Assembly (NCBI GenBank): GCA_027475525.1
Contig: JAMWFC010000051.1
Location: 124,001 to 188,000, forward strand
Direction: 5' to 3'
From: Macrolepiota albuminosa
Lineage: Eukaryota > Basidiomycota > Agaricomycetes > Agaricales > Agaricaceae
Length of the DNA: 64,000 nt
Numbering within the stretch: the stretch's first letter is position 1; every line of letters starts with the position of its first letter. Position numbers and translations under genes: made by a program. The notes beneath the pieces are model-generated. The model saw nothing but the letters and a program-made list of their open reading frames with translations, made no database searches and had not been told where the DNA came from. This document shows positions 55,352 to 64,000 of this stretch, piece by piece.

Positions 55352-57949
55352 ATGTCTGATGTACCAATGATCAAGGGCTGGGATACTTACAGCAGACAAG
55401 GAATCGATTTGGTTTCTGCTGTCACCTCCTTCGGCTTCAACGTAGCCAAGACAGGAACTAGATTCGGCGTACGTGTTCACTGTACATATTGTAGACGCGT
55501 TTTATTCATGTGTGCAGTTCGCAGTCACTCAAGGTATAGCAGGTACTGCCGTAGGCATAACCACCACTGTCGTTGACCATGCTTTCTTCGGTGGGAGCAC
55601 CATCACTCGTCCGATCATTGGAGGCGCTGTATCCAGTGTCATTTCATTCGCAGAACAATTAACACTTGCTCCCATCTTCTTCAGCGAATATATCACATCT
55701 ACATCGCTAATTGCTGCGCACAGTTCCATCAACGTTCTTTCTGTCATCTTTCCTGGGAGCAGCGACGCTTCCTTTTCTTTAGCCTCATTCATCACGCTTG
55801 TACGGCGAGAATGGGCCGATACAACTGATCCAAACACACCCACGAAACGATATGGAATCACGCAAATAGCGCGGGCGATCGTGGCTTGGGTAGCATTGCA
55901 GGGTGTTACCCAGGAGTGGCAAGAGAAGATGTGGTTTGAGCATCTCAAAGAAATCCGTGTCAATGAAGCTACCGAGGTTCGATCGTCTCTTTCTAGGAGG
56001 TGAGCAGTCTTTTTTTAGATATCGTTATTTATACCTAAATGTGGCCAGGAACTCTCGTGTACGAGTCACATCAGACGTCCTACTCCCCGACCACAGTGGT
56101 CAACTAATCGAAGCATCTATTGGAGAGGCCCCCTTACGGACACCAACAGCGAAATACAAATTTTCGATAACACCTCTTCCATCATCTCGGCCTCGTGTGG
56201 TAGATCTACCACCGCGTTTATCCAATGGCGAACTCAAAGTGACGCTTCGTCGGCTATCCAAGATGGTATTGGCTGGTTATGGCGGAGCCAGCCTTTTGTT
56301 TTTTGGCGTTTCTCCCGGTGTACCATCAACCACTTCTAGACTTTCGTCTGAAGAAGCACAGCTGGCTCTTGCTGTTGATGCGTCGGAAGCAGAAGCCGCT
56401 GGTGACTTTATTACCCCGCCCTCAACGCCAGAGGTAGATTCTTCCTCTGGGTACTCGTGGTGGGATGTGCTCCTCGGCAAACATGATCAGGAGATTTTTG
56501 AAAGAGCGGCTGGAGTTGGTACATCGAGTCAGAAGGCTCAACAAGAAATCAAAGCTAAGATGACCACAACGGCCGTGAGCCTAACTTACTTGATTTATGC
56601 AATGATTTACTAGTTTTTGCCTAGATATCCGGGAAGGACTACACAATGCCCCGATATTGGGTGCTCACAGATCATGGACGCGGTCAAGTCGTTCTCGTCC
56701 TACGAGGTACGCCGCCTCCCTCCTCAGTTGAAACAGAATGCACACTCCGGATCTTAGGTACCATGTCCCTCAACGAAATAGCAGCGGACCTCACCTGTGA
56801 TGCAGAAGACTTTGAGCCTGCTGTAACATCGGAGGAGCAATCGCAATCTCTCCCCGGTCAATACGCGTTCCCATCGATGTCGCAAAAGGAAACAAGCGCA
56901 TCCTCAGCAACGTTGTCGTCGGCTCCACGATATCATGTACATAGTGGTATGCTCCGTATGGCAAGGGCCATGGGCGGTGTAGGGAAGCCGGTGCATATTG
57001 CAGTGCAGGAGGCGTTGCGTCATAATCCTGATTATGGTTGGTGTCTCTGTTTCCACTTGAGCATTTTGGTCATGAATTGGGCGGTAGATCTTGTTCTGTG
57101 TGGACACAGTCTCGGGGCTGGTGTCGCTGCAATTCTTGGGATGGTACGTTCCGTGCTTCTAATAGACGTTTAGCGCTCAAGGTTGACTGTGAACAGAAAT
57201 GGGCGGATCTCAGGACATGTTTGACGGTAACTTCAAGTGGCCTGCCTGTCGGACGACGTGTTTTTGTCTACTGCTTTGCGCCTCCGTACGCCATTCAACG
57301 TCCTTAATCTCATAAATCGATTACCTATTGAACTTAGAGCTCTCGCTGACGCAGCCCTAAGCAAGCTAGCAAATAGACTTATTGTGTCTTTCGTCTACTC
57401 GCACGACGTAGTGGCTCGTCTATCCCTCGGATCAATACGCGACCTCAGAAATGCAGCTTCCTGGCTGTGTGAGGCGGAGAACGAGCATGCAGGGGAGGGG
57501 TGGACTGCTGTGACTAATCGGGCGAAACGGTGGAAGGCGGGTGAGGGTTCGCCTGATGATCGTCATTGGGTACGTAAACCCGAACATTAATCGTAACCTG
57601 CTCACGCCGTATGTTGTAGTTTGTGGCAGTACGGAAATCGCTCCAGGCTAATATGCAGATGTCCAATATGTTTCCACCGGGCCAGGTCTTCTGGGCGTTG
57701 AGGGACAGTGATTTGCACCCCAAACATCGATCTTATCTCGAGTCTGCCAATAATGTCCGCTGTGCGGATAAGCTCAGGCTTTTTGAGGTCCTCGATGTTG
57801 AAAGAGTCTTTTCGCAGATCGTATTTGCGAAGGACATGCTCAAGTACGTGTAGTCCAGTCACTGAGATCTCACAGGACTAATGATACTTGCTCGTCCCAG
57901 GGCCCACATGCCCAACCAATACGACAAGGTCCTCCATGATCTCTTGTAA
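55352..57949 (+). CDS. Class 3 lipase, sn-1 diacylglycerol lipase-like
   Basis: Predicted ester hydrolase of the fungal lipase 3 fold. Ten exons, 55352-55468, 55518-55999, 56049-56574, 56625-56706, 56758-57036, 57088-57143, 57197-57285, 57338-57569, 57620-57843 and 57901-57949, give 711 residues. The first 200 residues contain hydrophobic stretches (TQGIAGTAVGITTTVVDHAF, ARAIVAWVALQGV) that may associate with membranes. The catalytic half reads VVLVLRGTMSLNEIAADLTCD (oxyanion region and lid side), LVLCGHSLGAGVAAILGM with the nucleophile serine in GHSLG, and FVYSHDVVARLSLGS with the likely catalytic aspartate; the histidine is probably in KAHMPNQYDKVLHDL near the C-terminus. The arrangement matches diacylglycerol-lipase-like proteins of fungi. 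Divergent from the acyl-CoA dehydrogenase and convergent with SPT4. Confidence 0.9.
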
Positions 57950-58148
57950 CTAACCTGTAGTCATCTCAACGACAAACGGATACCCATTTTGTATGAATCA
58001 TTAACCGTTGTACAAATACACGTAGGCAGAGCCTACTCGCTTGTGAAATTAGATGTATGGATTACAACTTAGAGTATACCGATGGATGATACAATGCCTT
58101 ATTGCATGGATAACGTGGATACAAGCATGATGTGGAAATGGTTTGTCT

Positions 58149-58623
58149 TTAATCCTGGTCCGTCTGGTCACGTGGCCGGTATTTTATACCACGCATATCG
58201 AGCTCTTGTTCGACGTCCTCTGGTATACGACCTTTCACGCGTACAGCGTACATCCCTCTGACATATTTCCCTATAATCCCGGACCAATTAAATTTTCTTG
58301 CAACGCAAAAATTAGATAGCACATGCCTATCCGCTGCCACCTCGCCACCCACGAATTCTCTGGGTCAATCACAGATATCACTCCATCGAAATAGGTCGTT
58401 GTACATGACGCTATGCGGTCTGAATTGCCTTTCATCTTTGTATGACGGTGTTTCAGACTCTGTGATTGAAGAGGAAATGGCTCGGAAAACACACCTGCAT
58501 GATCTCTTCGCAGTTTGGGCACCCATTCTTGCGGAAATCGACTGGAAGTTGGATGATAGAGCATAGTAAACATGCACGAAGCTGTCTTGAGCGGGCTTGA
58601 GGCGGAATGGCAGCTGTCGCCAT
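58149..58623 (-). CDS. SPT4: Transcription elongation factor SPT4
   Basis: Small zinc-binding partner of Spt5 in the DSIF complex, acting on RNA polymerase II in the nucleus. Three exons, 58623-58495, 58435-58327 and 58270-58149, give 119 residues, the usual size. The zinc site is LRACLLCSIIQ ... NGCPNCEE (two C-x2-C pairs). The Spt5-binding fold follows with TYFDGVISVIDPENSWVARW, YVRGMYAVRVKGRIPEDVE and the C-terminal RGIKYRPRD. Intron 2 (58326-58271) has a GC-AG boundary; no GT donor keeps the frame. The start ATG lies 264 bp from that of HEM25, which runs the other way. Confidence 0.93.
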
Positions 58624-58887
58624 GAATGGCCCTGAAGTAGTAAGGAAAAGAGCTTGATCGAGTCGGAGCTCAGAGTCACGTGTATTTTTCACGGATGACT
58701 TAGTGTCTTGTCTGAACGTGACGCTAGATTTAGCAGTCTGACACCTCTTTCCTGAGTGAGTCCTGTGTCTTGATTCTTTACAAATCGCCCTCAACGTTCA
58801 AATTTAGACAGAAAAGTGTCAATTGGCATTCTTCGTGTATTCTCACATCCAATCATATTCCAAGCCATATTTCGCACGTAGCAGCGC
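58624..58887. promoter_or_regulatory. Divergent promoter region of SPT4 and HEM25
   Basis: 264 bases separate the two start codons. Neither a clear TATA box nor a repeated site is visible. The size and orientation suggest a shared bidirectional promoter for two housekeeping genes. Confidence 0.5.
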
Positions 58888-60241
58888 ATGAGCAATGTCG
58901 GGCAGCAACTGCTCTCCGGTATGTCCACGTTTTTCGAGAGGTCGTGTTGCCCTGATTTTATTGGTCCAAACAGGCGCACTTTCGGGGTTTGCGACGACAG
59001 TATGCCTTCAACCCTGTGAGGAACTCAAAAAGCATGCTGTCCATGATAGCCCATGATCTTTAAATTCCTTTAGTTGACCTCGTGAAGACGCGTATGCAAC
59101 AAGGGGATGGCCAAGTACAAGCGAAGTGAATATTCATTATTCATTTCATTATTCGTAATTCCCATATGTGTGGTACAGACGGAATGCTCTAATTTTAAGG
59201 ACTACTCGCAATGTCATCTTGGAGAGAGGGTTAGGAGGACTATGGAGGGGTACTGCCGCTTCTTTGATCAGGTGTGCATCTTTTTTGACTCAAGCTTTAC
59301 TCGAGTACAAATTGTATTCTCAAGGAACGTCCCTGGAGTCGCGCTTTACATGACGAGTGTAACACAGTTACGATCTGTCATGGCTACTTCACCTTACTTC
59401 GCTTCTGTCCATGTGCATACTAGAAATGGGAACAAGTCATCGGTGTTACCGACTCTGACTAGTACGGGAAATCTACTTGCGGGTGCTACTATGCGCGTCG
59501 CAGTTGGATTTCTCCTGAACCCTTTTTCTGTAGTAAAGGCACAGTTTGAAGTGAGTTTGTTTTTAAAGGTACTGGTGTCATCTTTAATTGATTCTTAGAG
59601 CAACATGTACGCCTACCAAAGCGTGACGGGTGCTCTCATCTCCATTACTCGACAAGGCCCGTCGGAGCTTCTTCGTGGTTTCCTAGCGTCTTCACTCCGC
59701 GATGCACCCTATGCTGGATTATTCATCGGTTTTTATGAAGGCATCAAGCGCGAAACATGTTTGGACCTGCACATGCGCTTCGTTCATCCTACTTATTTCT
59801 CTCATCTGTAGATTCTATATTCCCTACAACATCCAGTGGGCATGCGGCTGTAATACACAGTGTCTCAGCAGCCTCTGCTGGAGCGATTGCAACACTTGCT
59901 ACCCACCCTTTTGACGTCATCAAAGTATGTTCATCGATGTTTGATTTCCCTTTCGGCCTTGGCAGGCTAATCATTTTCTGTCGTAGACCAAAATACAAGT
60001 ACGCTCTGAAGACCGATATCACGGACTCTGGCGCACAATATGCACAATTTGGCAGGTAATGAAACCGTACGCTACATCCGCTATACTGCCGCTAAATATC
60101 ATGACCCTCCAGCAACGCGGCATTTCTGGATATTTCGATGGAGCATCTCTACGACTCTCACGCAAAGTCCTTAGTTCTGCTATTGGTTGGGCTGTCTATG
60201 AAGGCTATCTTATGTTCGTTCGGACCCCCATGACTCATTGA
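58888..60241 (+). CDS. HEM25: Mitochondrial glycine carrier, HEM25/SLC25A38 type
   Basis: Inner-membrane carrier that brings glycine into mitochondria for the first step of heme synthesis. Nine exons, 58888-58918, 58974-59015, 59074-59125, 59179-59271, 59325-59550, 59599-59758, 59812-59924, 59987-60055 and 60113-60241, give 304 residues. The start MSNVGQQLLSG matches the short N-terminus of the family. The three carrier motifs are QPFDLVKTRMQ, NPFSVVKAQFE and HPFDVIKTKIQ. Subfamily markers are GLWRGTAASLIRNVPGVALY and FLASSLRDAPYAGLFIGFYE, the latter characteristic of SLC25A38. The gene lies head to head with SPT4 and 259 bp upstream of RAD16. Confidence 0.92.
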
Positions 60242-60500
60242 TCATGCTAACTGGTACCCTACATTTACCACCTATTAAAACTATTGTCCACGATACGATG
60301 CTGCTACCTCATCTTACTGTATATCTACCCACATACATACGTGTACCGCATACTTTGTTTCGAGCTGTTATACAATTTCTTGTGGGGGGCGGCCAAACGC
60401 GCCCACGTGAGATTACGTGACGTGTGCATCACGCTAATTAAGCCCGTCCGTCACGGGCGCGAGAAAAATTTCTTTGTCCATCTTTTGTTCACCAATTACC

Positions 60501-63500
60501 ATGGCCAGAGTGACCAGAAGCAGCGCACGGCGCACAGCGTCGTCGACCTCGACATCAGTAACGGGCACAAGCAATTCATCCTCCATTTCTAGCGCCCAGG
60601 CGTCAGCAGCCGCTTCTGAGACCCCCGCAACTTCTGACAACGAAGCGGGGCATAAGAAGCCGCAAGGGACTAGAAAAAGGGACACCATTAGAAAGCGAGC
60701 TGCTTCAAGCGATTTGGATGATATTGAACCTGAAGAATTGGTATCTGTCAAGCGACCTGCGTTAAAGCGCAGAGCTGTCTCGTCGACTTGTTATGTCGAG
60801 ATAGTGACAACATCCAAAGAGGAGAAGGGGGAGGCCAAGGTATGCAAAAGTGCCCGTGAATCGTGCGCGAGAAATGCTCAGTCTGTGTACAAGGCATCTG
60901 CATCAATGCCTCCACCCTGCCAAACCGGGAAAAACAAGGGCAAAAACAAGGTGCCCGTTGCTTCAACGCCGGCGTCTTCTCTTGACGAGGATATCGATAT
61001 GGAATCTGATGCGAGTCTAGAATACAAAGAGATTGACGAGTCTGAAGGCAGTGGGTCTGAATACGTCGTCTCTGAGGAAGAAGACGAGAATGCCTTTGTG
61101 GCTAGTGACAGCGACGAAGAAGCAGTTATGCTCGCTGCTGCTGCCGAGATGTCTCTCCAGACCGCGCGGTCTAGTGGTGCTTCAGGCTCAGGTTCATCCA
61201 GCAAATCTACAAATAAGGCTGCTGTGCTAGCTTTTACCGCTGCCGAGCGGCGCATGGAGAGGGCCAACAAGGGTATCGATGTTGATGACTATCTTTCTGA
61301 AGACGACGAGGAAATAGATGAGTCCGGCTCTGAATCCGACGTTCCTCTCTCCAGCAAGGGCAAGGGCAAAGCCCACGTGAAGAAAGGGAAGAAGTCTGAC
61401 CTTGCTCCCTGGCCAACACTCCCAAAGAAACATATGACTCTGGCACAGCTCCGAGCAGAGAAGAAAAAACAGCGATGCAGGGCAAATGAATGGAAGAAAG
61501 AGATCAAGGCCGAAGAGAAGAAGCTTATGCGAGAATTGGGCAGACGTCTTACCTATGTACGTATGCTCGTCGTGCCAAATAAATATTGCAATAGTGATTG
61601 GACGTTACAGGCTGAGAAATCTTCGCTTGCCTTGCTGCGACACCATCCGGAACTCAAGGACGTCTGGGGCGACATTGAGGAAACAATTCCGGTCATCAAG
61701 CCTACCCAGGCTGAACAGCCGGATAACCTCAAACTGACTCTTTTGCCCTTCCAGCGTGAGAGTTTGTTCTGGATGAGACAGCAGGAGCAAAGTATTTGGC
61801 ATGGTGGAATGCTTGCAGTACGTTTTTGCCCTTTTTGCCCTTTACCTAGATAGCTCATTTCTGGCTCTTTAGGACGAGATGGGGTGAGTGGTTTTTTCAA
61901 GCAAGCGAGACGAGAGGTTTTTCTCATGAAATTTCAGAATGGGGAAGACCATCCAGATTATCAGTCTACTTGTTTCAGACAGGGAGACGAGAGGTTTTTC
62001 TCATGAAATTTCAGAATGGGGAAGACCATCCAGATTATCAGTCTACTTGTTTCAGACAGGGCTAGACCCAATCTTGTGGTGGCGTAAGCGGGTTTGTTTT
62101 ATCTTAGTGTAGGAGATGACTGATTTTTCTTTACCAGCCCCACTGTTGCAGTCATGCAATGGAGAAATGAAATAGAGACTCACAGTGTAGGCATGAGAGT
62201 TCTCGTTTGGTATGGCGCATCTAGAGTGACGGACCATAATGAGCTTAAGAAGTACGATGTGGTCCGTACATAAGAATAGGTCTTTATTCTCGTGTACTGA
62301 GCGCGTTTAACAGGTTCTTACTACCTACGCTGTGATGGAAAGGTATGTTGACTGATAACCCATATTTATCTCGAATCTTATTGCCTATAGCTGCTTCCGC
62401 AAGCAACATTCAGGGTTCAAAAGGAAAGGCGTGATTGTCAAGGAGAAATCTCCTATCCATCAAATCCAATGGAATCGCATCGTGGTATGTTACCATAACC
62501 TCTGGAGAAATCTATCTCACTTTTTCTATCTAGCTCGATGAAGCTCACAATATTAAGGAACGATCTACGAATACCGCGAAAGCTGCGTTTGAGCTCAAGG
62601 GAAACTTCCGATGGTGTTTGTCTGGCACTCCCCTCCAGAATCGTGTGGGAGAATTGTACAGTCTTGTACGTTTCCTTGGAGGAGACCCTTTTTCGTACTA
62701 TTTCTGTCTGTCTATTCATTTCTGTACAGCCCTCACCTGACTCACCAAAAACTGCTGGCAGGTAAATCATGCGATTGCAAATCCTTGCATTGGAAGTTTT
62801 CTGACAAGCGGACTTGTGATGGTGCGTTTTGCCCTACTTGATTTGTTCGCGGTTGACATACCATACTCGTTTATTTGTAGACTGTGGACATACTCCGATG
62901 CAACATGTGAGCTCACGGTTACTGATTGACTTTGCACCAGCTCAAGGATACCTCTCAGACTTGTTTTTGGAATAATGAGATTCTTACCCCCATACAGAGG
63001 CATGGAATGGTTGGTCCTGGTAGGCCTGCCTTTAAGAAACTCAGGATCCTCCTAGACAGAATGATGCTTCGCAGAACGAAGGTCAGTCAAACATAGACCC
63101 CATTTTTCACTGCCTTGACGCCATTTCCAGCTTCAAAGAGCCGATGATCTGGGTTTGCCGCCGCGCACTGTTCTTGTTCGCAAAGACTACTTCAGTCCAG
63201 AAGAAAAGGACCTTTATCTTTCTTTGTATACTAATGCGAAACGCCAATTCAGTACTTATGCTGATCAAGGAACGGTGCTAAATAGTGAGTTTATCAGGAG
63301 ATCATCCGGACCAGTTTTTCATCATTGTTCCAGACTACTCCAATATTTTTACCCTGTATGTCCAGTTTACTCAAAATGAAAGTCTTTCCTTAAAATTTTA
63401 TGCCTAGCCTGACTCGACTCCGCCAAATGGCGTGCCATCCTGATCTCGTTCTACGGAGCAAAACAAATGCTTACAAGTTTAATGACCTAGATCTGGGTGA

Positions 63501-63938
63501 AGCAACTGTGTGCCGTATCTGTAACGACATTGCGGAAGACGCCATCCAGGCTAAGTGCCGGCACATTTTCGATCGTGCGTGCATTCAACAGTATCTCGAA
63601 ACTTCCGAGGAGGACACGGTCCGGCCCTTCCTATATATTTCTTGCGTTACATCCTCACTAAACTTATTCAGCCCAAGTGCCCGACCTGCCATCTTCCCTT
63701 GACAATAGACCTAGAAGCACCTGCTCTGGAAATCGAAGAATCTACTATCAAGGCACGTCAAGGCATTCTTGGCCGTTTGAATCTCGAGTCGTGGAGGTCA
63801 TCATCAAAGATAGAGGCACTCATTGAGGAGCTGAGTAATCTGCGACTTCAGGATGCAACGACGAAGAGCATAGTTTTCAGCCAGTTCGTCAACTTTCTGG
63901 ATCTAATTGCGTTCCGTCTTCAGAAAGCTGGTTTCAAC
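60501..63938 (+). CDS. RAD16: RAD16-type SNF2 helicase with RING finger (3' end outside the window)
   Basis: DNA-dependent ATPase of global-genome nucleotide excision repair. Fifteen exons are visible: 60501-61556, 61611-61817, 61873-61883, 62015-62083, 62138-62261, 62314-62342, 62391-62484, 62534-62705, 62762-62821, 62881-62906, 62959-63081, 63131-63284, 63334-63355, 63408-63618 and 63672-63938. They give 875 codons so far. The first 350 residues are acidic and disordered. Then come the SNF2 motifs: [27 protein letters not shown] (Walker A), [11 protein letters not shown] (DEAH box), [18 protein letters not shown], a RING finger (CRICND ... CRHIFDRAC ... CPTC) inside the helicase insert, and [15 protein letters not shown] opening the second RecA lobe. 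The last GT (63939)starts an intron, and the rest is cut off. A 77-bp duplication copies the Walker A exon; the second acceptor still gives a correct message. Confidence 0.93.
61907..62060. repeat. 77-bp tandem duplication in RAD16
   Basis: 61907-61983 is repeated at 61984-62060; the match at offset 77 runs for 78 bases and starts GAGACGAGAGGTTTTTCTCA. It contains a splice acceptor and the first part of the exon coding MGKTIQ. Splicing from the donor at 61884 to the second acceptor (62014) skips the extra copy. Confidence 0.95.
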
Positions 63939-64000
63939 GTGAACATGTCCGCAATTCATATCCCTCTTAATACTGATTTCTATCTGCGAATAGATCTGTC

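Overview
The window looks like a genome segment of an agaricomycete (mushroom-forming basidiomycete). Genes are split by many short introns (mostly about 45-60 bp). Several families are typical of that group: a 19-exon prolyl oligopeptidase, serine-rich secreted proteins with a terminal hydrophobic tail, and a tyrosine-recombinase retroelement. About half of the window is mobile DNA or its remains. All exon joins were read by hand from splice signals and homology. Every complete gene model closes in frame.

Layout. 1-9452 is a transposon graveyard: one LTR with a polypurine tract (1471-2046), an unrecognised ORF with three in-frame stops (1993-3552), a decayed Tc1-type transposase (3846-4927) and a Ty1/copia pol fragment (5216-6540). 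9453-20124 is a host gene block: PHO84-type phosphate transporter, a conserved hypothetical protein, a PCL-type cyclin and a mitochondrial FAD/folate-type carrier. 20453-29603 holds an unrecognised broken gene, a compound microsatellite and an apparently intact LINE with one 2303-codon ORF. 33041-37252 holds prolyl oligopeptidase and tRNA adenosine deaminase TAD2, converging on each other. 37379-44112 is a complete but damaged Ngaro/DIRS-type retroelement with split direct repeats (A1 ... B1-A2 ... B2).

44427-50810 carries three paralogous secreted proteins with an identical eight-cysteine spacing, interrupted by a pogo/Fot-type transposon (46045-48208). 51448-64000 is a second dense host block: cytochrome b5-acyl-CoA dehydrogenase fusion, class 3 (diacylglycerol-type) lipase, SPT4, HEM25-type glycine carrier and the start of RAD16, which runs off the window end. 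The acyl-CoA dehydrogenase and lipase genes are divergent neighbours and both concern lipid use. SPT4 and HEM25 share a 264-bp divergent promoter.

Most notable observations. (1) Four tandem duplications in unrelated sequence all have a period of exactly 77 bp, which looks like an assembly k-mer overlap artefact rather than biology. (2) The secreted family has an invariant cysteine frame C-x3-C-x10-C-x4-CC-x10-C-x2-C-x23-C and an exon 2 of exactly 121 nt in all three copies. (3) Seven in-frame stops in mobile or orphan ORFs can each be explained by a single C-to-T change, six of them CGA to TGA. (4) Three host genes use GC-AG introns. I did not find a clearly new multi-gene system; the secreted eight-cysteine cluster is the best candidate for something undescribed.
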